From Ailurus styani (lineage: Eukaryota > Chordata > Mammalia > Carnivora > Ailuridae): 64,000 nucleotides of DNA. Below the pieces are notes generated by a model, which worked only from the letters and a program-made list of their open reading frames with translations, did no database searches and was not told where the DNA came from. Shown here piece by piece: positions 34,846 to 47,029 of the stretch; position 1 is the stretch's first letter; the number at the start of each line of letters is the position of its first letter. The position numbers and the translations under genes were made by a program. The DNA is taken from the NCBI GenBank assembly GCA_002007465.1, contig LNAC01000003.1:14286203-14350202 (forward strand), read 5' to 3'.

Positions 34846-35050
34846 TAACTTCTCAATCATGGTACTATTGATATTTTGAGCTGGATAATTCTTTGTTGGC
34901 AGAGCATCCTATGAATTTTAGGATGTTTAGTAGCATCCCCGGCCTTTCCTACTGAATACAATAGCACGTCTTTCCCAGTTGAAATCAATAAAAATGTCTC
35001 TAGACATTGCCAAAATGTCCCCAGGACCAAATCACCAATTGAGAACGACA
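34846..35050. mobile_element. hAT-type MITE (MER5/MER-like)
   Basis: Inverted ends TTCTCAATCATGG and CCAATTGAGAACGAC bracket about 200 bp with the familiar words CTGGATAATTCTTTGTTG, TAGGATGTTTAGTAGCATCC and AATGTCTCTAGACATTGCCA. This is a common non-autonomous hAT (Charlie-related) repeat of mammals; the exact name is not certain. Confidence 0.75.
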
Positions 35051-35695
35051 GGAAATTAGATGACAGGAAAAGTTGCAAACTAGAGATCTGACAAATAAAA
35101 AATATCTGGGGTTTGTTTCAGTTTGGTTCACTTGCCCCCATATCTTAAATCTACCTCTATGCTACTGCATGAATAAGACAATCCTCTTATTCAATTTTTT
35201 AATATTCACAATAGGACATTACTTACACATTGTGTGGAGGAGCAAAGGTCTTAATGACTGAACCATAAACTGGAACTGAAGTTATAATTGAAGATTACAA
35301 AGATATAAAGACACTTTAAGGAGCTATCTAGCTATCCTACATTGTTCAACATTCCAGAAAAGTAAGAACATCTCCTGTTTTTAAACAATTCTGGGATAGA
35401 ATCCAAATATTCTATTAGTTACTTAAAATGTTTATATAAAAATGCTGGGCTTAGGGCAATATTTAATTTCAATATTCAATATATAATGAAAACATTTTGT
35501 AGATAAGAAATATTGATGATCTATGATACACATATAAAAAGTGTTTAACATAAAACATACACTAATAAAGAATAGTGTTTTATTCTTGAAAACCATAATT
35601 GTATAGTAAAAATTCCATTAAATTCAACTATCACTTAACAAACAGCTACCATATGCTATAAAACTTTGCCAAGTTCTTAAAGGTGAACAAGTAGG

Positions 35696-36025
35696 GTTGA
35701 CCTCCAAACAACACAGGGTTAAGGGTACCCATCGCCATTGTAGTCGAAAACCACTTATAACGTATGACGCCCCAAAAACTTAACCACTAATAGCCTAGTT
35801 GACTAGTAGTCTTACTGATAATAAAAACAGTTGATTAACACATATTTTGCATGTTATATGTATTATATACTGTATTCTTACAATAAAGTAGTCTGGGTAA
35901 AAGAAAATATTAAGAAAGTCATAAGGAAAAGAAAATACATTAGCAATATTGTATTCTATTTTTCAAAAAATCTGCATACAAATAGACCTACACACTTCAA
36001 ACCTGTGTTGTTCAAGGGTCAATTG
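35696..36025. mobile_element. Tigger2/MER2-type non-autonomous DNA transposon
   Basis: Terminal inverted repeats: left GGTTGACCTCCAAACAACAC and right GTGTTGTTCAAGGGTCAATTG, reverse complements with mismatches. The middle carries AACACATATTTTGCATGTTA and ATATACTGTATTCTTACAAT, typical of Tigger2 derivatives. No transposase coding. The 76-codon ORF inside is incidental. Confidence 0.85.
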
Positions 36026-36029
36026 TATA

Positions 36030-37125
36030 AGCAAGATAAACTTTTTGCCCTTACGAAATGAGAATCAAGTAAAGGAAAGAATACAAGTCCATGAATAATT
36101 ACAACACAATTATAAACAATAAATGTTAACCAAGTAGTGCCACATAATGCTATTCCTTCCAAATAGTAATCTAGTAATGCTAAGAAATGTTAAGAAATGT
36201 CCACGAAAAAAGATACGTTCCACATTTAACTAACTTTGGGAAATACTGGACGGCATATTCATAGAGATAGCCACATTATCATATAAAAGCCTCTGGGAGG
36301 TTTGTCAGAAGAAACATCTATTAGAATTTTTGAAGGGGATGCTATATAATGGAGACAATTTTCCTGTAAAGAAATGTGGACAGAGACCACAGGCAATATA
36401 GGAAATACCAAGATTTCAGAAATTCAGATCTTATCATGAGGCAGCCTGATGGAAGTATAAACACACGTGGGAAGCTCTTCCGGGAGAAGAAGAATGTCAG
36501 CAGTACAAGGGTTGAGGTCAGTGAATTCCAGGGGAAGGTATCTGGACTTAATTCCGCAGGCCATGTAGAGACACAGATGTTTTGTGAGAACGACATGATC
36601 AGAATAGTAGCTTAATATTGGAAGATGCAAAATTAAATGCACAAAGTTAAAGTAGAAAGCAAGTTACAAAGTCCCAGAGAGCTTAAGAACATTTATTCTA
36701 GAACCACATCTTGTGAAATATAAGCAAGTACAGAGCTCCACCCAGAGACCCTACTGGCCCCTTCACTTGGAGATAAAGGCCACGACCCGTGGCCTGATAG
36801 TTAAGGTCCTTCACACACTAACCCCTTTTTGCTTATTTAATAGCTACTCTTCCCCGTCTTATGTCACACTCCTTTTCTACACTCTAGTGTAACTGAATTA
36901 CTCCGTCTTCAAGTAGTTTACCTATAAATCAGAGACAAAATTAGGAATAGAGATTTAGATATAGAAGTAAACCACTTGAGACAGAAATAAGTTATGTTTA
37001 CATAAAATAACTCCTCCAAAAATGTTGCCCACAAAACACATCTGAATAAATTGTGGTATTTATAGTAATCACAGTAGATATTATTCAATTATTGCTTTTA
37101 GAATAGACAAGTTCAGGTCCTGGCC
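36030..37125. other. Unannotated sequence
   Basis: No clear repeat. 36342-36640 has overlapping 72-84-codon frames on both strands without recognisable motifs. Confidence 0.35.
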
Positions 37126-37127
37126 AT

Positions 37128-37352
37128 CTCAGCGACTAGCTGAATTTGGCTGGTCATCTAACTGCTAGTTGTGTGCTTCTGGAAAGACCTGAACCCTTCT
37201 ATGTCACAGCTTTCTTGATTCTTAAATGGGGGCCATGGTAGAATTTATCTCCAGGGTTGTCATGAGGATTAAAGAGGTAATTGATATACATGCTTAGTGC
37301 AAGTTTTGGCATATATCCTAAGTAGTCAACAAACGTTAGATTTCATTATCAT
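37128..37352 (+). mobile_element. MIR SINE (ancient), sense
   Basis: The block order matches MIR: a decayed head, TGTGTGCTTCTGGAAAGACC (position of the usual TGTGTGACCTTGGGCAAG), ATTCTTAAATGGGGGCCATG, GGGTTGTCATGAGGATTAAA and AGTAGTCAACAAACGTTAG. Strongly diverged, as expected for a Mesozoic element. Confidence 0.75.
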
Positions 37353-38074
37353 TATAATATGATTAAGTATTACATGAGTATCATTACTTTTGTCTGGAAA
37401 TGGGTCTATTGATTCATTGAATTCCTCACAAAGGCATCATGAATCTCAGATATCTACTCTATGTGAAAGTTCTATTCATACTCTAAGATGCTACTTAAGT
37501 GCAAAATACTATGAGTATCACTTGACTGGTTTTTACTTCCATCTACAGTGACTCAATGAATCAACTACTTTCCTCTTCTTGATCCTGATCAATCAACATT
37601 GTTTGGCATGAAAACTGGATTTTCAGGTCTAGGTTTTGCTAAAAGCAGCTTCTTTATTGGAAGAATGTTGGGGGAACACTGAGTTGAAGAAAAATCTGCA
37701 GAAACCAGGACTCGTCTAGGGGCCTCCCTGACTATAAAAAACATATTTAATCCAAGAAGGACTTTTACCACCTTTTCCCATCTCATCTCTGCTTCCTATG
37801 TGGGTCACCTTCATTCACTTAGCCTTTTCCATGGAGATATGAAAGCTGATGGCTCTGAAACTACATTCTCAGAACTTTAGGACCTAAAAAAAAGGGAAGG
37901 GGGATTTCACTGCCAACTAATAATTCTTGGAAAACTCCAGGTGAAGCAATAAGATTGTGTGTTGTTGTATAACATTCTTTTTCATGTGCCATTCCATTAA
38001 TTCAGTAAATATTATATGAAAACCTATTAAATTCCAGGTCATGTTCTCAGCTTACATATAAAGGAATGAAGAAG

Positions 38075-38099
38075 ACTCTCTCTTTCTCTTTCTCTCTCT

Positions 38100-38142
<43 letters not shown>
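38075..38142. repeat. (CT)n(GT)n compound microsatellite
   Basis: About 28 bp of CT followed by about 20 GT units, uninterrupted. Likely length-polymorphic. Confidence 0.95.
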
Positions 38143-38146
<4 letters not shown>

Positions 38147-39225
38147 GAATTACAATGGGGGAATGAGAGAACCATCAAGACAAAAAATTAAATTTAGTTA
38201 AGTGAAAGTGCAATGAAGAGCTTAATACAGAGTAGTGTGTGACACAAAGAGGGCACTTTCAGATCGCCAGAAGAATGGCAGCACCTTCCTGGGTCAGTTT
38301 AGTTAGGGTTTTCTGAAAGAAAGTGGATCAGAAACACAAAATTGAGGTGAAGAAGCCACAGTTCCCTCAAGAGAAAGGGGTGTGGTTATCTCCCATTTTG
38401 TTATCCCCACAGACAGGGTGCTCAGTACACAAAACAAAGATGTCCATTACGTCCTCCTGCTCTGTTCTTTTCACTAGCCTAGGTAAGTTTAAGCTTCAGA
38501 CAAGACATGATCAAATCCCAGGGTCACATTACAGTTGGTCTCCGGGGCACCTGAGTTACAGACTGAAGCCAGAGAAGATGCTGCTTAGTCATTCCATCCT
38601 TTCGTAGTTTATAGAACAACCCTAACATTTCGAAGCCTCTCATTCAGGAAGTAATAAAATTATTAAGCAGTAATCCTGAGAAATTATTTTACGCTGGGAA
38701 ATAAAAGTATATTCCTAAAAACGTATGAAAAATTATTACACAATAATGTATATGTTGGAATATATCTCTTGCACAACTAAAAGTTTTAAAAACTGATCCC
38801 TGAGATAGTGGTTGAAGAAATAAAGTGTAATGAATGACCGAGCTACATTCAAATTTAGACATTACCAGTTAATTTGTACGTATTTTTTTGAGTCTGCTAA
38901 TAACCTTTCCACTTAAATTTTCATTCTTTTTATGTGTTTTGTCTCTCTATTGACGGAGTTGCGAGAGTCTGGAGGTAATAGGAAGAATATAAAGAGAGAC
39001 GGTTAATCATTCTGTCCTCAGTACGGCTTCCCATCCTTGTACACAATCTTATTAAAGTACTTCTTATACATTATTTTAATGTATTTGTTTATGGCTCTGT
39101 CTCCCCTACCAGCCAGGATGTTTATTAGGGCTGGTACTACTCAGAGTTCTTTTTTTAATCTCTAATTCTTCTCCTTAGAGAACGTTTCACCTTAGAGAAA
39201 CAAAATGGATGAAACGAACTGATCC
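38143..39225. other. Unannotated sequence
   Basis: Contains a 94-codon plus-strand frame (38323-38607) without a recognisable domain. No visible SINE or L1. Confidence 0.35.
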
Positions 39226-39229
39226 CTTA

Positions 39230-39680
39230 TTTCCCTTCTCAGCATAATGTCGGAAGAGTCATAAAATTGTCTCCCTTCGTCGGGGGTGCAATGGGGCAAT
39301 ACGGGGGTGGTCGTGCAGACTCAGCTCAACCTTTCCCGCAATTGAATTGGATGCCATTGGGTGCTGTCTCCGTGGAGCATTTCCCATAAGAAAAGGATTC
39401 TTTTCTGTGACCTCCAATGTAGTGAAAACTATTTGGCTCAATTTCATCTTTTCCAGAAGAACAGATCCAAAGAGAAATTACAAAAGAAATGTAATAGCAT
39501 TTTTACTCCTTTCTGCTGGAGGGGTTTGCAATGTGACTGCTTTAAAACTTACTATTTTGCAAAAGCCAATTTTCTTCAAGAGGCCGTTGGCACTCATAGC
39601 AGCAGCACAATAAACTTGCCAGAATCAGACTATGTGTTGAATGATGGAAAAAAATCGCTGCAATTTTATAAAGCAGAATG
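39230..39680. promoter_or_regulatory. Candidate conserved non-coding element
   Basis: About eight CpGs in 430 bp within otherwise CpG-poor DNA (CTTCGTCGGGG, ATACGGGGG, GGTCGTGCAG), plus AATTGAATTGG and TTTGCAATGTGACTGC. Frames of 88 and 106 codons overlap in two phases, so neither is convincing. The character resembles constrained non-coding DNA; this is inference from composition alone. Confidence 0.3.
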
Positions 39681-39814
39681 ACTCGCTTTGTTATATTATT
39701 TATTTTACTATATAATACATGTTAGAATTGAGATGAAATGGGTGTTTCTGGTTTAAGTTCAATGCTTACTCCACAATTTGGTGAACCCAAAAGCAGATAC
39801 TCTATTATACTTTC

Positions 39815-39962
39815 AGAATGGGTAGCATCGTAAGGGTTGACTGTTCAGACATCTGAGCTTTACAAGCCTGGATTCAATCCCCAGCTCTGCCACTTATTAG
39901 CTCTGTAAAATTAGGTAGCTTCTCTGTGCCTCATTCTTCTTCTGAAAAATAAGAATAATATA
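39815..39962 (+). mobile_element. MIR SINE (ancient), sense
   Basis: Clear MIR order: GAGCTTTACAAGCCTGGATT, CAATCCCCAGCTCTGCCACT, TATTAGCTCTGTAAAATTAGG, CTTCTCTGTGCCTCATTC, AAAATAAGAATAATA. 3' end overwritten by a GT/TATA microsatellite (39965-40030). Confidence 0.85.
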
Positions 39963-40039
39963 CGTGTGTGTGTGTGTGTGTGTGTATATAAAGACCTATT
40001 CAAATTATATGTTTATATGTGTGTATACGTGTGCTGATA

Positions 40040-43000
40040 GGTCAATCCTAATTATATGTTCAAAAATTGGTAAACATCCACCAGATAGATCCACAGAGCC
40101 ACTGCATCCACTGGACTTTAGCTATTATTGGACACTTGTGAGCTGGATTTACTCATTTGTCACCTGCCCTCCATGTGGCACCATTTGAAGAGGAGGGCCA
40201 TAATGCTACTTCAGATCTTGATGTCAACTCAAACCCTACGTGCAATAATCCTGGATATACCTAAGCATTTCCCTTTCCTCGTGAACAGTCACCTGAGCAG
40301 CCCTCTTCCATGGCTGCCACACTCACCAATCACCATGTTATGAACTAGTTCCTTACTTTTACCTGAAGTTACTGCTTATTAAGTTTTGATGAAAATGTGC
40401 TTCAACTTCTGTTTCCCTGAAATCCAAAACCATGACTACCTCTTCTTAATTCTCACTCCATTTCCTTTCTTAATTATCATATTTTGGATATTTCAGGCTT
40501 CTAATCCCTCACCCCTCCCCTGTATTTTGTTCCTAAGCCGGGTGTAAGTTCCCCAGTCCTGGCCTCTCAGTGACACCATGGTGTTCTCCTGTTCATGGTT
40601 CTAGTCCAAATAAAAATCACCAGCAAGAGTGTATCCCATCACAACTCAGCTAAAGTGTCCACTTTTCCCCTTCAAACTCTCTAAATTTTTCCCTTTACTG
40701 CTGAACTTTTCAGTAGTCCTCTGTGGTATCAATAAATGGTCACTTCCTAACTTTCCCAGCCACTTATGTAGCTGTGCTTACATGTGATTTTACAAAAGAC
40801 ATGCTCACCTGTGTTGTTTTCTTACTATCATTCTCTAAATGGATTTTTTTTTTTTTTTAAGATTACCACCACCACGTACTTCGTTGTTTTTGTTGTTGTT
40901 CCGGATGCCAAAACAGAAAATGGCTGAAAATTCAGAATACTCTGAGGCATTTGAAAAATATATGACATTTAATTCTAACTGAATGTTCATTCTCCTCAAA
41001 TATTTTAAGGCCTAGAAAACTCCCCTGAGTACTGTTTCACACTTTTATGATTTTCTAAATCTTTGCAGTTGGCATAACAGTCACACGACATACAGATTTA
41101 GCATTCTGATATCTTCCTTTTGAATTGAACTCTTTATCATTATGTCATGCCCTTCTTTAGATTTAGTTACGAGTCAGGGCAGGGCTCTGTATTGGTAAGA
41201 CTCCCAACAACTTCTGGTGCACCTTTATTCTAAAGCACTACTTTTCTTCTTGAGCTTGTAATTGACATCTTACGGATCTGTATCTCATCGCTGAAAGACT
41301 GCAAGATACTGCGTTTTGCCCTTCAGACGCTTTTAGCTCAGCTCTTTAACATTCCACCTCACACAGTTTCAAAGTTTGGTTAAGGTCTTGAGGTTAAAAA
41401 AAGGGGGGGTGACATGTTTAAGGTCTCTCAGATGCCTTTTCATCCCCATCTGAAGGCCAAAGAATGTCCTGGATCTCTATTCCTCAGCTGTATTTTTTGA
41501 CCAGGACTATTCCTGGGTTCTCAGACTCTAAATAGCCCAAAAATAAATGCGTATCAGCAAAAACAAACTTTAAATCTTAGTGTCAATTCGCCCCTACCTT
41601 CTGTTGTATCTAGTCTCTCGTGTTCTCAAACTCCTTCCCCGGAGGTGGGGGGGCCTTTGTTCCTAAGCACTGTGAGACACTGGGTCATTTCACTCGCTCT
41701 TTGAGATTCAGAAAATGTCTGGTATAAAAAATTTAACCATATATTCAAAGCTCTCCATTCGCAGCTGGAAAAACAAAACAGACAAAAAACAAACAGACAA
41801 AAAGCTCTCCAATCTCCAAATTTATCATTCTAGCAATTCATACCACCGTTAAAATATTTGGTGATTCTGATCCTGATCCAGGAGGGGCCTTTGGCTTGGT
41901 CCATGCCCCCATCTACAGTCCACCCATGCCCACCACCAGCAAATTGCTTACACAGAAAAATAATAGCTGCCAATTGTCAGTTCATGTATGAACGATTCTC
42001 CCTTCTCTGGGGCTTTCGTTCACTTTAGTCCTTCCACAGCTTCCACTGCTCTTGGCTTTAAAAATACAGTTTTTGGTAGTAGTTGTCAGAGGAAGCACTG
42101 CCCTGCCAAGACCAACTACACCTAACTCAAAAGCAAGAGTCTGGTTTTGTTTTAATGTTCAATTTGTCCCTCTTGGCCTCTAGTTTTCTTCCCTACAAGT
42201 TGAAATTTCTATCTAATCCTACTTAATACAATCTTCAGTACCCATGAAAAAATATTTTCCTTCTGGCAAGGCTCACCTTGAGCTTTACTATCTCAAATAC
42301 CAAATCCACTAAGAATCTTGGTTCTTTTAGTAAAAAATAGCATTAGAGCAGTACAGACCAAAATCTTGGCACTGAGGTTATATTTCAGATTATTTCATGG
42401 GACAGCTGGGAAACTGCTACCAGAAATGTAATAGTTATGAAAAATTATCCCTTGAAAAATTATGAGTTTGTGTTATTTCTAATTTGATTACAAATACTAC
42501 TATAATAAATCTATTGACATACTTGCTCCTCTCAATGAAATTTGATGTCCTACTTTATAATATTATATTGTATTTAACTTTTTACCAAATCTTCCCTTTT
42601 TTTCTTTCTTTTAATTCTAGAATTACGTATCCAGATATTGGTTATATGGCAAGGAAGTCTGTAGATAACACTGTCAAACTCATTTTAATATCAATTACCC
42701 AGAAAATAAAAAAAAAGAAAAAAACTGTAAACCTTTCTCTGAAAGCAAGTAATACAAACAAATTCACTATCCTAGGTCATATATATTTCAGATAAAGTCA
42801 CAAACAAAGAAAAGTATAAGCAGACCAACATAACATTTTGGTTTTGTTTTTTGTTTTCCTAAAACTTTTCTTCTCTCTGTGACAATGCCATCATTTATAG
42901 GGTCAATTGCTCTGATCTTGAAGGATAATAAGTATTCTTTTATCTCCGCAAGAGAGTCAAGTGATTGTAACCCAGATGAGGTTTTTACATTAAGCTTCCC

Positions 43001-43230
43001 AAGTGCCAGGAGACTGGAATGCTGTCTTCCTAGTTATATTTCCAAAGAATGAAGTACAGACCTGAGAGACATCTCTAGATCATAAAAGCCAGAGATAGTA
43101 GGCATTTGCCTAGTCTTTGGAAAATGTATTTACATTCCAAAAAGTTAGTATGAGATCAAAGGACCTTTCCATCAAAGGAACAAAGGTGTTTCCCTTCTTT
43201 CAGGAATCTCTCTGTATATATTTTTGGGAA
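40040..43230. other. Unannotated sequence, mostly without visible repeats
   Basis: Includes a T16 run followed by AAGATTACC at 40844 that may be the remnant of an antisense SINE tail. ORFs (maximum 103 codons at 42484) are AT-rich and motif-free. Nothing else is supported. Confidence 0.35.
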
Positions 43231-43235
43231 GATAT

Positions 43236-43382
43236 TCTTTATATATATATATGTGTGTGTGTATATCTAAATATATACACACATATACACATATGTATGT
43301 ACATGTGTATATATATGTGTGCATGTGTACATGTGTGTACATATATGTATATATTTATATGCATATATATGTATATGCATAC
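43236..43382. repeat. ATGT/ATAC alternating purine-pyrimidine microsatellite
   Basis: About 145 bp of (AT/GT/AC) alternation that gives two overlapping Tyr/Cys/Ile-rich chance frames. Similar in character to the tract at 1221-1400. Confidence 0.9.
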
Positions 43383-43477
43383 AAATTGGAAAAAAAAACC
43401 CACCACCTGTTTTTGCCCTTAATCAATGAAGTACTGGCCACTTGTGTTAGAAGATCTTTCTGAGTTTGTTTCTTTTC

Positions 43478-43598
43478 TTTTTTTAAGATTTTATTTATTT
43501 ATTCATGAGAGGCTGAGAGAGAGAGAGGCAGAGGCAGAGGGAGAAGCAGGCTCCCCGCTGAGCAGGGAGCCCACTGGCTAAGCCACCCTGGCACCCCA
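43478..43598 (-). mobile_element. CAN-SINE, antisense, internally deleted
   Basis: TTTTTTTAAGATTTTATTTATT tail, AGAAGCAGGCTCCCCGCTGA, then directly CACTGGCTAAGCCACCCTGG. About 80 bp of the middle are missing compared with full-length copies. Confidence 0.88.
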
Positions 43599-43609
43599 CA
43601 TCTGAGTTT

Positions 43610-44540
43610 CATCATGTTACTAGAGGTAAGGTCTGGGGCAAGAAGGGTTGAAGCACTTACTATTTGCTATATGGTAATCAATTAGAAATATATCTTTGAC
43701 CCAGGGCATACTCAGGAATGCATGCAAGACAATAGCACTTTTAGTTGCTAACATATTTTATTTGTAGCTTAAAATTTACATTATATTTAGGTACCTACAA
43801 TATCAAAACATGTACAGGGGCATGGTATATGGTCTGCTGTGCTGTATTCTGAAGTCATTGTTCCAATGCAATGGAGAAATCAATCATTTCTCCATTGATT
43901 ATTGCCCTAAACACTCGGCTCATAAGCTTACATTTAGAACCCCTAACGTAATTAGATTTATGTGTATGTGGCGTGTTGAGTATCCAATATACAGCAAAGC
44001 AACATAAAGTACATATATATACTCTTCACAGTGCTACCCAGTTAGCATCCTCACTTTAATAATTTAAAAAATATTCTACAACATATCTCTTGGTTTTTTT
44101 TTTTTGCCCCCAAAGGTTTGTAGATGGATACAGTGCTACTATCCTTCACTTACTTCCTCATTCAGACACTACCAAAATTATAGCCATTAGTCAACTTAAA
44201 CAATTTCACTGTTTGTAGTCCTAAGGAGGAATAATCTTAAAATAATTACATAAGCATTTTTTGTAACTTCATCTTATTTCTAAACTAAGAAAGGCATCTT
44301 CCCCTAAAGAAAATTATAATGGGAAGAGAAAAGTTAGGCAATATATTAGTTACAGTGCCTTGAGACTATCTCAATGTATTATATAGAGTAACACCAGAAA
44401 TGAAGTCACTTACTGTTATCAATTTCTCAGGTATGGATAAATCACTTTACCTAGCCAGGCATCACTAGACATTCATATATCCATTTAATGAAATCAGAGG
44501 TTTCTTCTTATACACTTTATAAAATTTTTTACTGCCAATT
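43610..44540. other. Unannotated sequence
   Basis: No gene or visible repeat. Confidence 0.35.
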
Positions 44541-44544
44541 GAAG

Positions 44545-45100
44545 AAATTCAAGACATGCCACCTCAAACTATGATGCTTTGGTATATTGATTATTTTGAT
44601 CTGAAGGCACTTGAAAAACAACAAATGCAGGGAGAGGCTTTCTCTAAACTCCCCTTATCTACTTAAAGAAGGATCCTCCAAATGGAAATCAATTGTCATA
44701 AATCCCCTCCCAAAGTGTTTCATCAACCAGGGAAGTTTGGCCCTTATCACAGGAGAGGAGACAAAGAAGTCAACACCATACCCACACAAATTGTCACAAA
44801 TTATCATACTCTTCACCTATTCTTCTAAGGGCCTATTCATCGTTCCTAAAATTAATTTACACTCCCCTAAGTTACCCCTTCCTCCATAAGGCAATATATA
44901 AGCTCTTAAATCTCACACCCTTTTTTGTGATTTTTGCTATTTTACTTTTTTTTCCTGTAATGCCCCCATGCATGTAACAGTAAAAATAAATAAATTTATA
45001 GACTTTTTCTCTTATTAATATTAATGCCTGCTGTCAGTTTATTTCATAGACTCAGCTATGGAACCTAGGGTAGAAAGAAAGTCTTGCCCTCCTCTGCACA
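44545..45100 (+). mobile_element. ERV-type solo LTR, sense
   Basis: Runs from CAAGACATGCCACCTCAAAC to GTAGAAAGAAAGTCTTGCCC. It contains a TATA-like CAATATATAAGCTC region (44890) and AATAAATAAAT polyadenylation signals followed by CTCTTATTAATATTAATGCC, the position and form shared with the other LTRs of the window. No internal retroviral genes. Confidence 0.75.
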
Positions 45101-45779
45101 ATTAATAATAGTATCCCTACTTCTACTTTTATGTACAAAAGTGTTCAAATCTTCTCTCTGATTATGAGCTAAAGCTGTCCAGCCCTTCCTTAAACTAGCT
45201 TTGATCCAATTTTCTGCCACTCTGATCCTTTTTCCCAGAAAAGAAATTCTCAGTCCAGTTTGATTTGACACTTTCCGTCACCTAAAAGTACCAAAGGACT
45301 TTTTGTGTCATATTTTCTCATCTACTTTCTCCCACCAATGATGGCTTTCTCTAATTTCTTATACAAAAAGAAACTTCCTATTTTACAAACAAATTAAAAT
45401 AGACATTTAAGTTTTTATAATTCAAATACCATTTCCCTTTCACCTTGCGGATGAACCTATATTTTCCTTAGGGAATTATATATTCCCAACTCTCCCTTCA
45501 CTGGATTTAAATGGCACTGCTCCCCACCCCACCCCCACCCCCCACTGTCTTAACTGAGGAAGGGAGTGGACTCTGCCCTTTGCAACCCATATGTTCCACA
45601 CTTCTGACTATAGGTCATTGATGGTCACGTGACTCAAGTCAGTCTAATCAGACATATCTGTAGGATTGTAGCTGGGTAACCTGGAGGAAAGGATTTCTTT
45701 TTCTACTGTGCTTGGGAGTTCAGTGAATTTATGCCTAAAGTTGTAAGGGATGAAATGTGGAAAAAGCTTGGTTGATACT

Positions 45780-46480
45780 GTTGGATAGGAAACATTTTTC
45801 TCTACCCATCAAAGTTCTTCTAGGTGGCCTAAGACCCAAAGTGACATGAAACAGATCAACAGAAAAAAATCAAACAAAACTTTAATACAGGTATAACTCC
45901 TCTATAGATGGGAGAGACCCAGGAAAACTGAGTAACTCCCCAAAATGGCTGAAGCCATCACCTTAAATACCATCTTCAGGTAAAGACAAAAGAAGATGTT
46001 GGGGTAAAGGAGATGATGATGATGTAGGGGGTGAGGAGTCAGTTATGGCAGGTTACCAGGAAAAGCATAGGAAATAAGAGTAAGATTTTAATGCAGATGT
46101 AAGTCTATGCCTTTTCCATTGATAAGTTTTTAGAAATTTAAAGTCCTTCCCACCCCCGCCCCCATACATCTCTGAGGAGACATGCTTACAAATGGAGATC
46201 TTCCTTATACATATATATATCTTTTACAAAATAGTGACTTCTATTTGATTTTCAGAGCTCTCTTGTGTCTGCACTTTCTTAAATATAATCAGCATAAAAT
46301 TATCAATATGCCAAAGAAGTATAGCTTCAGGTGGCAAAATATGCACACCTGTACAGTCCAATGACAGTGAAGAAGCATGCAGAGAGAAAAGAGATTAAGT
46401 GAGAAAAGATGAGGGAAAGAAAACTTGGGTTTTCAAGACATGGTGAGAGCCCTAAAATCTAGCCTTGCTTGAAGCAGTAT
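45780..46480 (-). mobile_element. ERV-type solo LTR, antisense
   Basis: The minus-strand terminus is CCTATCCAACA (at 45780), with TTAAAGTTTTGTTTGATTTT and TTTCTGTTGATCTGTTTCAT near it. The body is collinear with the LTR at 15620-16480, which lies in the same orientation. The right-hand limit is approximate. Confidence 0.7.
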
Positions 46481-46806
46481 CTTTGCTTCAATATTCCCCC
46501 TGCATTTTTCAATCCAGGAAGCCATCACATCCCACATCTCTTTGCCCTAAACCAAATGTTTAGAAGGAATAATTCCTGAATCATGCACAGACTTACACAT
46601 TTATATCACATTAAGTATGATATATATTTTGTCTTTATAAAATCAGGATTGCAGTTTAAGATATAATCTCTTTTAGAGATTGCTTTAAAACATAAATACA
46701 TAATAGTCCACCAAAATGGTTTATTTGTGAAAGAAGTAGACATTGACAGAGTTTATTTTCCTTTTATCTCATGATTCAAATTTTTAATTATAAAGTTACA
46801 CTCATC

Positions 46807-47006
46807 AAGGGCACCTGGGTGGCTCAGTGGGTTAAAGCCTCTGCTTTCAGCTCAGGTCATGATCTCAGGGTCCTGGGATCGAGGCCCGCATCGGGCTCCC
46901 TGCTCAGCGGGGAGCCTGCTTCCCCCCCTCTCTCTGCCTGCCTCTCTGCCTCCTGTGATCTCTCTCCCTCTGTGAAATAAATAAATAAAATCTTAAAAAA
47001 AAAAAC
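46807..47006 (+). mobile_element. CAN-SINE, sense, young, exact target duplication
   Basis: GGGCACCTGGGTGGCTCAGT head with little divergence; it shares TGTGAAATAAATAAATAAAA and GAGGCCCGCATCGGGCTCCC with the copy at 14620, suggesting the same source lineage. 17-bp duplication ATAAAGTTACACTCATC at 46790-46806 and 47007-47023. Confidence 0.97.
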
Positions 47007-47029
47007 ATAAAGTTACACTCATCTATTAC

